Positions 9,794-18,053 are shown, counted from the stretch's first letter. The stretch is 33,071 nt of DNA from Eubacteriales bacterium (GCA_030524125.1 JAUNHB010000027.1:1-33071), one strand, 5' to 3'. Notes: a model not told the origin generated them from the letters alone. Numbers and translations are program-made.

Positions 9794-10747
9794 TCATTTC
9801 CTCAGTTGTTGCATCTCCTCGGCCAGACCGCGGAATCCCACGGCGATCCCACGCCACGGAACCCGGCCCTGAGGCTCTCTTGCCTGCCTCTCCACGTAGA
9901 CCGTCTGATCGTCAAAGTGGAGCACCGTCATGCCGAGATAGCTGTTGGAGCTCTTTCCCTCCACATAGCGGAAATCCGTCGTTTCATTGTAATACGTAAG
10001 GCATCCGTTTAAAAACAGATCGTCGAAATAGCGGTAGTCATAGTCCGTGCCGTAGGACGTCTCCTCCGAGGAGAATCGCTGTTCGGCAAGCTCCGCGTGG
10101 AGATCCGATTCGCTGTTGTAGATCTCCGCATAATAGATCCGGTAATTCACGGCGCTCACCAGAAAGAAATAGTCAAAATTCCGTCCGTCGGAAAAACGGA
10201 GATACCAGAGATTTAAAAGCTCCCGTGTGTTGCTGTCCTCGTCCGAGTCGTAGGAAAGGCTGTAATACTCGACGAACCGGATCTGGCTGACCCAGTAGGC
10301 GTCATAGTCCTCATCCATGGCCGTGCTCTCCGCCGCCGTCTCTTCGCCGTACTGGGCGTCCTCCGTCCCGTCCAATACGCCGCCGTCCGCCTGAGGATCC
10401 AGATCGATCCATGGCAAGAGCCCGCTTTCCGAAGCCGTCTGCGCCTCCCAAAAGACTGCGTCCAGAAGGTTGACGTTGCGCCTGGCGTCCTCCGCGTCCA
10501 AACTGGAGAGCAGCGTCAGGTTGTCCTCCTCTCCCAGATAGGAAAGCGCGTGCGCATCCTCCGGGATCCCGCCGGAGCTCTGCTCCAGATAGGAAAAATT
10601 GCTGCGGTCCGCCAGCGTGACCCGGTTGAGCCTGCCGCTGTCCAGCATCCGGCTGATGTGGCGCGGCAGAAAGACAGTCCCGACCGCCAGCAGGAAAACG
10701 CCGGCAAGTCCGAGCAGAAACGGAAGCTTTTCCCTCGTAAGTTTCAT
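9794..10747 (-). CDS. Unknown membrane-anchored protein of the two-component/VanY operon
   Basis: 317 residues, family not recognised. Start ATG at 10747 has GGAGGGAG upstream and overlaps the kinase stop as ATGA. A short basic N-terminus (MKLTREK) is followed by one hydrophobic segment (about residues 8-26), then a long, very acidic, Tyr-rich extracytoplasmic part with YDSDEDS, SYGTDYDYRYFDD and a final domain ending in RVPWRGIAVGFRGLAEEM. There is no lipobox or catalytic motif that I can name. Its position between a sensor kinase and a wall carboxypeptidase makes a role as an accessory sensor or wall-associated partner plausible, but this is inference from context only. Confidence 0.8.
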   Translation of the reverse strand: MKLTREKLPFLLGLAGVFLLAVGTVFLPRHISRMLDSGRLNRVTLADRSNFSYLEQSSGGIPEDAHALSYLGEEDNLTLLSSLDAEDARRNVNLLDAVFWEAQTASESGLLPWIDLDPQADGGVLDGTEDAQYGEETAAESTAMDEDYDAYWVSQIRFVEYYSLSYDSDEDSNTRELLNLWYLRFSDGRNFDYFFLVSAVNYRIYYAEIYNSESDLHAELAEQRFSSEETSYGTDYDYRYFDDLFLNGCLTYYNETTDFRYVEGKSSNSYLGMTVLHFDDQTVYVERQAREPQGRVPWRGIAVGFRGLAEEMQQLRK

Positions 10748-12177
10748 ATGCGCTCTCCCTCCTCTTTGCAGGGTCTGGAAGGAAACCGGATCGCGATGAC
10801 GGTTCCCTCGCCCGGACGACTGACGATGCGCCATCTCGCCCGGTGGAGCCGGAGGATCCGGCTGCACAGCGTCATGCCAAGCCCCGCGCCGCCTTCCTTG
10901 CGGGCGCGGGATTTGTCGATCATGTAAAACGCCTCCGTGATCCGCGAGATCTCCTCCGACGCCATGCCGCAGCCGTTGTCCCGGATCAGGAACAGATAGC
11001 TGTCCCCGTAACCGCGCCCCCGCAGCGTGATCGTCCCTCTGTCCTCCACAGCTTTTCTTGCATTGTCAAGCAGATTGGTAAACACGGACAGAAGCAGGTC
11101 GTGTTCGCCGAAGATCCAGCCGCCCTCGATCCTCCCGGTCAGACGGATCCCTCTCTCCTCCCGCTGCACCTTCGTAAGCTGCACGGCCTCCGCCAGAAGC
11201 CCTCCGGGCTTCAGCTTCCGGAACGTATATTCCTGCTTGTCCGAGACGATCAGCTCCAGCAGCTTGAACGACAGACTTTCCAGACGCTTTCCCTGCTGAA
11301 AGATGTAGTGGGCCGCCTCCAGCGTCTCCTCCTTCGTGCAGTCCATGGTTCGGAGCATGTCCGCGTAGCCGATGATGGAGGTCAGAGGCGTCTTCAGCTC
11401 GTGGGCGAAGGAGGCGGTGAAATCCTCCTGCTTTTTCGCCTGCAGCGTCAGCTCGTTCATCTTGTCCGAGATAGTGTCCGCCATGCGGTTGAAATCTCTG
11501 GCCAGATCCGCGATCTCGTCCCCGCCCCTTTCGCTGGCCCTCGCGTCCAGCGCTCCGGACGTAAACCGTCTCGTCGTGTGGGAGAGACTGGCGATGGAGG
11601 TGGTCAGAAAATGCGTGACGGCGAAGACAAGCACGGTCATCACCGCGGTCAGCACGAGCATCATGATCACATACCAGTCGTAATTGCTCTCCCGCTCCTC
11701 ATAAATATCCGAAATATCGGTCAGGCTTTCCAGCAGATAGACCTGCCCGTTCACCTCGGACCGGCAGGCGTACATCAGCCATGTCTTCGTTCCGATCCTG
11801 CGAAGCCCGTAGCTGCATGGCTGCGTCGCGCTCAGAGCGTCCAGCACCTCCCGGTCCTGGATGCTGGAGTTCTGGCTCTCGTAGAGCTGCGTCCCTTCGC
11901 TGTTGTAGATCCGGTAGATATTTCCGGAACTGCCGAGATTCTGCGTCACATTGTCCGCCATGACCGGGATCATGCTCTCGGTCTGATACGCCTCTCCCAG
12001 ACTGTTCAGGTTCATCTCGAAGGCAAGCTGATACATCTGGTTGTCCCACTCTCCGTCCTCCAGCGCCTTCTGATAGCTCTTCTCGAAGGTGCGCTGGATC
12101 ATCCATGTGCCGAAGAACCCAAAGGAGATCACAAACAAAATGGTAAATGAAAAATAAATCTTCCAGAAAAATTTCAA
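10744..12177 (-). CDS. Two-component sensor histidine kinase (HAMP-HisKA-HATPase)
   Basis: 477 residues. Membrane helix 1 (about 5-26), extracytoplasmic sensor region (about 28-166), membrane helix 2 (about 168-190), HAMP (about 190-243), dimerisation domain with the phospho-acceptor His259 in SFAHELKTPLTSIIGYAD, and a HATPase_c domain with N box NLLDNARKA, G1 DNGCGM and G2 GGAGLGM. All core catalytic boxes are present, so it should be active. The start is TTG at 12177 with GGAG inside the end of the regulator gene. It lies 4 bases after the response regulator, its obvious partner, and overlaps the next gene by 4 bases. The sensed signal is unknown; the operon suggests the cell envelope. Confidence 0.95.
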   Translation of the reverse strand: MKFFWKIYFSFTILFVISFGFFGTWMIQRTFEKSYQKALEDGEWDNQMYQLAFEMNLNSLGEAYQTESMIPVMADNVTQNLGSSGNIYRIYNSEGTQLYESQNSSIQDREVLDALSATQPCSYGLRRIGTKTWLMYACRSEVNGQVYLLESLTDISDIYEERESNYDWYVIMMLVLTAVMTVLVFAVTHFLTTSIASLSHTTRRFTSGALDARASERGGDEIADLARDFNRMADTISDKMNELTLQAKKQEDFTASFAHELKTPLTSIIGYADMLRTMDCTKEETLEAAHYIFQQGKRLESLSFKLLELIVSDKQEYTFRKLKPGGLLAEAVQLTKVQREERGIRLTGRIEGGWIFGEHDLLLSVFTNLLDNARKAVEDRGTITLRGRGYGDSYLFLIRDNGCGMASEEISRITEAFYMIDKSRARKEGGAGLGMTLCSRILRLHRARWRIVSRPGEGTVIAIRFPSRPCKEEGERI

Positions 12178-12181
12178 AGAA

Positions 12182-12835
12182 TCACGTCTCCAGTCGATAG
12201 CCGATCTTGTAGACCGCGCAAATGTGCTTGTCCCACTTAAGCTTCTTTTTCAGCCGCTGGACGTGAAGATCCACGGTCCGGCTGTCGCCGGTGTATTCCT
12301 TTTCCCACACCTGCTCGTAGATCACTTCCCGGTACAGCGCGATGTTCGGATTGCGGGCAAAAAACAGGAGAAGCTCGTACTCCTTGAGCGTCAGAAGGAT
12401 CTGCCGGTCGTCCTGCATGACCGAGCGGGAGGAAAGATCGATGTCCACGTCGAGAATGTGGATCGTACGGCCGATCTTGTTGCAGCGGCGAAGGACCGCC
12501 TCCACTCTGGCCAGCAGCTCCACGATCTCAAAGGGCTTGGCGATATAGTCCTCGGCCCCCATTTTCAGCCCCTTTACCTTGCTGTCGGTGGAATCCATGG
12601 CGGTGATAAAGATGACGGGAAGCTGCAGCGCCTTCGCGTACTCCATCAGCTCGTAGCCGCTGATCTTTGGCAGCATGATGTCCAGAAGCAGAAGGTCGAA
12701 GCGCCCGTTCTCCATCCGGTCGGCCGCCTCCTCCCCGTCGTAGGCGCATTCGCAGGCGTAGCCCGCCTTTTTCAGGTTCATGCGGAGCAGGTTGGCGATG
12801 GGTTCCTCGTCCTCCGCGATCAGTATTTTCAGCAT
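12182..12835 (-). CDS. OmpR/PhoB-family response regulator
   Basis: 217 residues. Receiver domain (1-118) with acidic pocket Glu8-Asp9, phospho-acceptor Asp52 (LLLLDIMLP), Thr78 and Lys100 (AKPF). The C-terminal winged helix (about 125-215) has LTLKEYELLLFFARNPN and SRTVDLHVQRLKKKL, the OmpR-type recognition helix. It probably activates its own operon in response to phosphorylation by the kinase encoded directly downstream. SD GGGAG lies 9 bases before the ATG. First gene of the four-gene operon. Confidence 0.96.
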   Translation of the reverse strand: MLKILIAEDEEPIANLLRMNLKKAGYACECAYDGEEAADRMENGRFDLLLLDIMLPKISGYELMEYAKALQLPVIFITAMDSTDSKVKGLKMGAEDYIAKPFEIVELLARVEAVLRRCNKIGRTIHILDVDIDLSSRSVMQDDRQILLTLKEYELLLFFARNPNIALYREVIYEQVWEKEYTGDSRTVDLHVQRLKKKLKWDKHICAVYKIGYRLET

Positions 12836-12931
12836 CTTATGTGTCTCCCTTCCAGGCTGGACTCAGGATACTCCGGCGTTGCATCAAATTTGTATCGGCC
12901 GGATGAACGCGCAGCATCCTCGGCCATCTCC

Positions 12932-12960
12932 ATTTTAGCAGACGGCTCCGGCATCGGAAA
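12932..12960 (-). promoter_or_regulatory. Probable promoter of the two-component operon
   Basis: Extended -10 TGC-TAAAAT (TAAAAT at 12932-12937) with a weak -35 TTTCCG (12955-12960) at 17 bases. The weak -35 fits an activator-dependent promoter. Leader to the ATG at 12835 would be about 90 bases. Confidence 0.45.
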
Positions 12961-12982
12961 GAAAAAATTTAAAGAAACTATT

Positions 12983-13010
12983 TTGATACAAACCGTGTCT
13001 AATATATGAA
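12983..13010 (+). promoter_or_regulatory. Possible promoter for the two plus-strand genes at 13057-14098
   Basis: -35 TTGATA (12983-12988, five of six) and -10 TATGAA (13005-13010, four of six), spacer 16. Transcription would start near 13017, at the base of a 9-bp hairpin (13015-13023 with 13030-13039, one bulge) that ends just before the Shine-Dalgarno sequence of the next gene. Confidence 0.35.
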
Positions 13011-13056
13011 AAAGGCTCTGCCGGTCCGGCGGCAGGAGCATGAGGAGGCGAAAAAA

Positions 13057-13449
13057 GTGATTCAGGCTTTATTAGACACCGTATACAGACAACAGATCGA
13101 ACAATATGACCATGCATGCATCTATAAGCTGGACAGCCGACATCCCGAGGCGCGTCCCTCAGAGGTGGTCCTGATCAATCTCGCAGCCGAATATATAGGG
13201 CTCCGGCGCACCGTGGAGCTGGCGCTTGCGTGTCACGCACGGGTAGTCTCTCTGATTTTATGGGACCCTGACAATCCGCGGTCCATTCCCAGTGAAGGAC
13301 GATGGCCCAAGGCCTACCGGACGATCCTGCCGGAGCAGGCCGTCATGGAATTTCAGGCCTGCAATATGGATCTTGTCTATATGCGGGATCCGATGGACGA
13401 GGATGGCAATCGGCTCATCCGACTGGATTTTGAGTCTGTCTGTTCCTGA
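13057..13449 (+). CDS. Small protein of unknown function
   Basis: 130 residues from a GTG at 13057, chosen because GAGGAGG (13042-13048) sits 8 bases upstream; an ATG at 13006 is in frame but has no ribosome site and overlaps the likely -10 box. No family recognised. The protein is soluble with no membrane segment or signal peptide. It contains LINLAAEYIGLRRTVELALAC (partly helical) and LILWDPDNPRSIPSEGRWP. A hairpin at 13015-13039 precedes the ribosome site and could affect translation. It is 76 bases upstream of the DUF305 gene and probably co-transcribed with it. Confidence 0.7.
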   Translation: MIQALLDTVYRQQIEQYDHACIYKLDSRHPEARPSEVVLINLAAEYIGLRRTVELALACHARVVSLILWDPDNPRSIPSEGRWPKAYRTILPEQAVMEFQACNMDLVYMRDPMDEDGNRLIRLDFESVCS

Positions 13450-13525
13450 GATCGGAAATGTGTTTTCTGCCGGCAAGACACGCACACCTCCCTCTCCCGG
13501 CGCATAGTGTGTCAGGAGGAGGTGG

Positions 13526-14098
13526 ATGATGAACCGAACATGCCAGCTAAGCAATGTCACGAAGGATTATCTGGCGGCGTATCAGAAGATTCTGTTCTGC
13601 ATGATGCAGGAGATGAACGGCATATGGATGACGGACAGCATATCGAGAAATTTTATCGGGCAGATGATCCCGCATCACCGGGCGGCCATCGAGATGTCCA
13701 AGAACCTGCTGCGCTACACCACCAACATTCCGCTTCAGGATCTGGCTTCCCGGATGATCACGGAGCAGACGAGAGGGATCGCGGATATGCGCCGGATCGA
13801 GCCGCAATGCGGCCGGATCTGCAATTCCCGGCAGGAGCTTGCGGGATACCAAAGAAGGATCGGTCAGGTCACGCGGAATATGTTCCGCTCCATGCAGCAG
13901 GCGTGCGCGGACAATCTCGTCAACGCAAACTACATAAGAGAAATGATCCCCCATCACCGCGGCGCCGTGGAGATGGCGCAGGCCGCTCTCCGGTACAATA
14001 TCTGCCCGGATCTGAAGCTCATTCTCTGCTCCATCATCTCCGCGCAGGAGCAGGAGATCCTGCTGATGCAGCGGCTTTTACGGTGCATGGGCGGGTAA
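13526..14098 (+). CDS. Tandem DUF305-domain protein
   Basis: 190 residues (or 189 from the second ATG at 13529; a repeated AGGAGGAGG fits both). It holds two copies of the DUF305 helical motif: NFIGQMIPHHRAAIEMSKN (about residues 42-60) and NYIREMIPHHRGAVEMAQA (about 134-152), each followed by a Glu/Gln helix (ITEQTRGI, ISAQEQEIL). DUF305 is a ferritin-like four-helix family whose His-His motif is linked to metal, often copper, handling in some members. No signal peptide is visible, so it is probably cytoplasmic or surface-associated by another route. Whether metal binding holds here is inference. A strong terminator follows. Confidence 0.88.
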   Translation: MMNRTCQLSNVTKDYLAAYQKILFCMMQEMNGIWMTDSISRNFIGQMIPHHRAAIEMSKNLLRYTTNIPLQDLASRMITEQTRGIADMRRIEPQCGRICNSRQELAGYQRRIGQVTRNMFRSMQQACADNLVNANYIREMIPHHRGAVEMAQAALRYNICPDLKLILCSIISAQEQEILLMQRLLRCMGG

Positions 14099-14115
14099 GA
14101 TCGGATAAGAGAAGA

Positions 14116-14147
14116 AAAAGCCGCCATCACACAGAATGGCGGCTTTT
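14116..14147. terminator. Bidirectional intrinsic terminator
   Basis: AAAAGCCGCCAT (14116-14127) pairs perfectly with ATGGCGGCTTTT (14136-14147) around an 8-base loop, giving a U-run on both strands. It serves the DUF305 gene (plus) and the serine dehydratase operon (minus). Confidence 0.9.
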
Positions 14148-14167
14148 CGGAAAGCCAAGAACTATCG

Positions 14168-15046
14168 TCAGGCGCCTGCGCATCCCCCGCACGCGCTGCA
14201 GGCCGACGGGGCTGTGGCGCATCCGCCCAGCGCCGTCTCTCGAAGCTCGACGGGCATCCGTTTGCCCACGGTGTACATGACGGCGATCATCTCGTCCAGC
14301 GGGATCCGCTGACGAATGCCGGACAGAGCCATCTCCGCCGCGATCAGTCCGTTGGCGACGCCGGCCGCGTTGCGGTTCTGGCACGGATATTCCACGAGGC
14401 CGCCCACCGGATCGCACACGAGGCCGAGCATGTTCATCAGCACCGTGGAGGCCGCGTCCAGACATTGGACGGGCGAGCCTCCCATGAGCTCGGCCGCGGC
14501 GGAGGCCGCCATGGCGGAGGCCACTCCCACCTCGGCCTGACAGCCGCCCACCGCTCCGGCCACCGTGGCGTTTCTCATGGCGAGATAGCCCACCGCCCCG
14601 GCGTTGTAGAGCGACTGCACCATCTGTGCGTCCGTCAGCTCATATTCCTCCTGCATGGCCAGCAGAAGCCCCGGCACGATCCCCGATGATCCGGCGGTGG
14701 GTGCCGCCACGATCAGCCCCATGGAGGCGTTGGTCTCCAGCACGGCCATGGCGTAGGTGATCGCCCGGCCAAGCACCGGCCCGCAAAGTCCCTTTCCGAG
14801 TCTTCTGTGGTCGGACAGCTTTTTTGCCTCGCCGCCGATCAGTCCGCCCATGGAGCGCCCCGGTGTCTCCACCGGAGTCACGGCCGACTGGCGCATGATC
14901 CGGAACGCTTCCCCCATGCGCCGGTCCGCCTCCTCGCCGCTCGTCTCTCCAAGCTCGATCTCGCGGGTGCGCATCACATCCGAGATACGCAGTCCGCCGG
15001 CGTCGCACAGCTCCAGAAGTTCTTTCGCATTTTTAAAATCTGTCAT
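14168..15046 (-). CDS. sdaAA: L-serine dehydratase, alpha subunit (Fe-S type)
   Basis: 292 residues from the ATG at 15046 (GGGAG about 8 bases upstream); the upstream in-frame ATG at 15061 has a poor site. The enzyme deaminates L-serine to pyruvate and ammonia using an oxygen-sensitive 4Fe-4S cluster. Family landmarks: SMGLIVAAPTAGSSGIVPG, and cluster cysteines in GGCQAE (169), LVCDPV (211) and YPCQNRN (222). The C-terminal tail is unusual, with four cysteines at 276, 283, 286 and 289 in a Gly/Ala-rich end. The gene lies 19 bases after sdaAB and ends against a bidirectional terminator. Confidence 0.95.
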   Translation of the reverse strand: MTDFKNAKELLELCDAGGLRISDVMRTREIELGETSGEEADRRMGEAFRIMRQSAVTPVETPGRSMGGLIGGEAKKLSDHRRLGKGLCGPVLGRAITYAMAVLETNASMGLIVAAPTAGSSGIVPGLLLAMQEEYELTDAQMVQSLYNAGAVGYLAMRNATVAGAVGGCQAEVGVASAMAASAAAELMGGSPVQCLDAASTVLMNMLGLVCDPVGGLVEYPCQNRNAAGVANGLIAAEMALSGIRQRIPLDEMIAVMYTVGKRMPVELRETALGGCATAPSACSACGGCAGA

Positions 15047-15065
15047 CCTCTTCTCTCCCATCCGT

Positions 15066-15734
15066 CTACGGCTGCACGATCATCACTTCGTGTACATGGA
15101 CGTTGCCCCGCAGCTCTTCTGCGATCTGGTCGGGAAGCCGTCCGTCGGACTCGACGATCGTGTAGGCGATGTCGCCCTTCCCCTCCCGGAACAGACGCAT
15201 GAACGCAATGTTCACGCCCCGGTCGCTGAGTACCTTCGTGATGTGGGCCGCCACGCCCGGCCGGTCCTGATGGATGACGATCACCGCGCTGTATTCGCCG
15301 GTGAAATCCACCTCCACCTGATTGATCCGGGAGATCCGGGCCTTTCCGCCGCCCAAGGATTCCCCGCGCACAGTCAGGCAGCGCCCCTCCTGGTTGACCA
15401 TCCGGATATCCACGGTGTTTGGATGGACGTCCGTCTCCTCCTCGTCGGGGAGGAAGGAAAACTCGATGCCGTTCTCCTTCGCGATCCGGAACGAGTCCCG
15501 GATCCGCATGTCGTCCGTCCCGAAGCCCATGATGCCGCCCAGCAGCGCCCGGTCGGTCCCGTGTCCCCGGTAGGTGCGGGCAAACGAGCCGTACAGCGTA
15601 AACTCCACCTTCACGAGAGGGCCCGCGATCATCTTCTGCGCCAGATAGGCGATCCTGGCGGCTCCGGCCGTGTGGGAGCTGGAAGGCCCGATCATGTTGG
15701 GCCCCAGCACGTCAAACACACTGATAAAGGACAT
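15066..15734 (-). CDS. sdaAB: L-serine dehydratase, beta subunit
   Basis: 222 residues. N-terminal domain begins SVFDVLGPNMIGPSSSHTAGA, the family signature, with GHGTDRALLGGIMGF further on. The C-terminal 75 residues (from about 147, YSAVIVIHQDRPGVAAHITKVL) form an ACT domain, a small-molecule sensing fold often binding amino acids. It works as a heteromer with SdaAA. AGGAGG lies about 7 bases upstream of the ATG. The gene starts one base after the symporter stop, so uptake and catabolism are translationally coupled. Confidence 0.95.
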   Translation of the reverse strand: MSFISVFDVLGPNMIGPSSSHTAGAARIAYLAQKMIAGPLVKVEFTLYGSFARTYRGHGTDRALLGGIMGFGTDDMRIRDSFRIAKENGIEFSFLPDEEETDVHPNTVDIRMVNQEGRCLTVRGESLGGGKARISRINQVEVDFTGEYSAVIVIHQDRPGVAAHITKVLSDRGVNIAFMRLFREGKGDIAYTIVESDGRLPDQIAEELRGNVHVHEVMIVQP

Positions 15735-15735
15735 C

Positions 15736-16947
15736 CTACGCCTCCTTCATGATAAACTTGTGATAGATCGTATTGACAATGACGCCGATGGCGTTGTCTC
15801 CGGATACGTTGCAGGCGGTCCCGAAGGAATCCTGCGTGATGTACAGCGCGACCATGATCGCACAGATCGGGCCGTCGGGATCTCCCGCTTCCGCGCCGAA
15901 CACCATATACAGGAACGGCAGAGCCGTCATGATGGAGCCGCCCGGAGCGCCCGGGGAAGCTACCATGGCGACGCCCAGCGTCATGATGAACGGGATCACG
16001 GTGCCAAGGCTGATCGGAAGCTGGTTCATCAGGCAGACCGCGGTGGCGCAGGCCGTGATCGTGATCATGGAGCCGGCCATATGGATGTTGGCGCACAGAG
16101 GCACGACGAAGTTGCGGATCTGCTCGCAGACGCCGTCCGCCTTGGCGCACTCCAGATTGACCGGGATCGTGGCCGCCGAGGACTGGGTTCCCAGAGCCGT
16201 CGTATAGCCGGGAATCTGATTTTTGATCAGCATGGCCGGATTCTTCTTGCTGACGGTCCCGGCGATGATGAACTGGATCACGATGCAGATCAGATGCATG
16301 CAGATCACGACGAGGAACACCTTCCAAAGGATGCTTAAGATCGCGAAGGTCTTGCCGGATTTGGTCATATCCACGAAGGTTCCGCAGATGTAGAGCGGAA
16401 GCAGCGGGATGATGATGCTGTGGAGCACCTTGTCAATGATCTTTGCAAAATCCGACATGCCGTTGTAGAGGCTGTTGCCCATCTCCTTGCCGCGCATGGT
16501 GGACAGGCAGAGCCCCGTGATGAAGGCCAGCGCCACCGCCGACAGCGTGTCGAGCACCGGCTCGAGGGAAATGGAAAAATAGGAAGCCAGCGAAGCGTCC
16601 GCCGTGGCCGCGATCTGATCCAGCGCACCCGCGCTCATAAAGCTCGGGAACAGATTGACGGCGACCAGAAAGGAAGCCGTTCCGGCGATCAGCGTGGAGC
16701 CGTAGGCCAGCGCCACGGTGATCAGCAGAAGCTTTCCCGCCCCCTGGGAAAGGTCTGCGATACCCATGGTCACGTAAGCGAGGATCATCAGCGGAATGAC
16801 AAACTTCAGGAAGCTGCTGAACAGCCCTGACAGCGTCACCACGATGCGGCAAATGCTCTCCGGCAGAAACTGCCCGATCAGAATACCGAGAATGATGGCG
16901 ATGATCAGCTTTGGAACGAGTCCGAGTTTGAATTTCTTTTCTTTCAT
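15736..16947 (-). CDS. Dicarboxylate/amino acid:cation symporter (DAACS family), probably serine uptake
   Basis: 403 residues from the ATG at 16947 (GGAGGG about 9 bases upstream). About eight membrane helices and two re-entrant loops are expected. The hairpin-loop serine-rich motif appears as ALGTQSSAATIPV, and the later signatures as MVASPGAPGG and CNVSGDNAIGVIVNT. Members carry glutamate, aspartate, C4-dicarboxylates or, in the SstT branch, serine/threonine. Serine is suggested here only because the two serine dehydratase genes follow directly. It is first in the operon, under the promoter at 17014-17042. Confidence 0.9.
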   Translation of the reverse strand: MKEKKFKLGLVPKLIIAIILGILIGQFLPESICRIVVTLSGLFSSFLKFVIPLMILAYVTMGIADLSQGAGKLLLITVALAYGSTLIAGTASFLVAVNLFPSFMSAGALDQIAATADASLASYFSISLEPVLDTLSAVALAFITGLCLSTMRGKEMGNSLYNGMSDFAKIIDKVLHSIIIPLLPLYICGTFVDMTKSGKTFAILSILWKVFLVVICMHLICIVIQFIIAGTVSKKNPAMLIKNQIPGYTTALGTQSSAATIPVNLECAKADGVCEQIRNFVVPLCANIHMAGSMITITACATAVCLMNQLPISLGTVIPFIMTLGVAMVASPGAPGGSIMTALPFLYMVFGAEAGDPDGPICAIMVALYITQDSFGTACNVSGDNAIGVIVNTIYHKFIMKEA

Positions 16948-16994
16948 AAATTTCTTCCCTCCAATTTTGATTTGTCTTTTGTGCAAAGTCACGG

Positions 16995-17023
16995 TTGACT
17001 CGCCTGTAATTCGATTATATCAT
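16995..17023 (+). promoter_or_regulatory. Promoter of the second LysR gene
   Basis: -35 TTGACT (16995-17000, five of six) and -10 TATCAT (17018-17023), spacer 17. The -10 overlaps the -10 of the divergent serine promoter (17014-17019), so the two cannot easily be open at the same time. Confidence 0.65.
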
Positions 17024-17042
17024 AGTAATATATCTGAATCAA
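17014..17042 (-). promoter_or_regulatory. Promoter of the symporter-sdaAB-sdaAA operon
   Basis: Minus-strand -10 TATAAT (17014-17019), -35 TTGATT (17037-17042), spacer 17. Predicted start near 17007, leader about 60 bases. Confidence 0.75.
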
Positions 17043-17051
17043 TTTCACAAA

Positions 17052-17070
17052 ATTCAATGAAACGTTGAAT
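17052..17070. promoter_or_regulatory. Candidate LysR operator
   Basis: ATTCAA (17052-17057) and TTGAAT (17065-17070) form a perfect inverted repeat with a 7-base centre, fitting the LysR T-N11-A layout. It is centred about 54 bases upstream of the predicted start of the serine operon, the usual place of a LysR recognition site, and downstream of the LysR promoter, where it could mediate autoregulation. Confidence 0.6.
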
Positions 17071-17096
17071 ATTTTTAATAATACGGAGGCTATAAA

Positions 17097-18053
17097 ATGG
17101 AATTTCGACAGCTCAATACCTTTATACAGGTGGCACAGTTCCAGAGCTTTTCCAAAGCGGCGGAAAGTCTTGGATATTCCCAGTCGGCCGTCACCGTACA
17201 GATCAAGCTTCTGGAGGAGGAGATGCACACCCGGCTGTTTGACCGGATGGGCAAGCGAGTCATGCTGACCGCCAGAGGGGAGCAGTTTCTCGACTGTGCG
17301 AACTCGATCCTCTACGAGCTGGAGCGAACCCGGCGCTCCATGAACGGGGAGCGGGAGCTGACGCATCCTCTCCGCATCGGAACCATCGAATCCCTCTGCT
17401 TTTCCAAGCTTCCGCCGATCCTCCGCTTTTTCAGAGAGCATTATCCCAAAGTATTTCTTCAGATCGTCACCGCCTCCCCGGAGGAGCTGATCTGTCTGAT
17501 GGAGCGAAACGAGCTGGATCTGATCTACATCCTCGACGCCCCGCGCTGGAACGCGGACTGGTGCAAGGCCATGGAAGAGCAGGAGCGGATTGTCTTCGTC
17601 TGCTCCCCCTCGTCGCCGCTGGCGGGGCGGACGGGCCTTACGCTCCCGGAGCTTCTGACAGAGCCCTTCTTCCTCACGGAGAAAAACGCCAACTACCGTC
17701 AGGCCTTCGACCAGTGTCTGGCCGGGCGGAAGCTCTGCCTCTCCCCTCTTCTGGAGGTCAGCAACACGGAGTTCATCGTGCGGATGCTGGAGCAGAACGA
17801 GGGACTCTCCGTGCTTCCTTATTTTGCGGTGCAAAAGGACATCGAAAAAGGCCGGCTCTGTATGCTGGACGTGACGGACGTGCAGATCTCCATGTACCGG
17901 CAGATCTTTTATCACAAGAGCAAATTCCGGACGCGGGAGATGGAGGAATTTATCCGTCTGGCCGCCTCTTCCTCGGTTGACAGCGGGTTTTCGCGTGTCT
18001 ATAATAAGGAAGAATCAACAGACGACGAAACGGAGGATGATCGCTATGAATAA
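17097..18053 (+). CDS. LysR-family transcriptional regulator between serine operon and reductase
   Basis: 318 residues. Winged HTH at 1-60: MEFRQLNTFIQVAQFQSFSK then YSQSAVTVQIKLLEEEM. The effector domain starts about residue 90 (HPLRIGTIESL). The C-terminal end is acidic (ESTDDETEDD). SD GGAGG precedes the ATG by about 9 bases. Its last eight bases overlap the start of the nitrite/sulfite reductase gene, so the two are co-translated, and it is divergent from the symporter-serine dehydratase operon. It may therefore control both sides. The effector is unknown. Confidence 0.93.
   Translation: MEFRQLNTFIQVAQFQSFSKAAESLGYSQSAVTVQIKLLEEEMHTRLFDRMGKRVMLTARGEQFLDCANSILYELERTRRSMNGERELTHPLRIGTIESLCFSKLPPILRFFREHYPKVFLQIVTASPEELICLMERNELDLIYILDAPRWNADWCKAMEEQERIVFVCSPSSPLAGRTGLTLPELLTEPFFLTEKNANYRQAFDQCLAGRKLCLSPLLEVSNTEFIVRMLEQNEGLSVLPYFAVQKDIEKGRLCMLDVTDVQISMYRQIFYHKSKFRTREMEEFIRLAASSSVDSGFSRVYNKEESTDDETEDDRYE

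Noticed and set aside
8960-12835. Glycopeptide-resistance (van) operon
   Set aside because: Only a VanY-type enzyme and a generic two-component pair are present; no D-Ala-D-Lac/Ser ligase, dehydrogenase or VanX dipeptidase.
13006-13056. ATG start for the unknown small protein at 13006
   Set aside because: No ribosome site and it sits in a likely -10 element, whereas the GTG at 13057 has a near-perfect Shine-Dalgarno 8 bases upstream.
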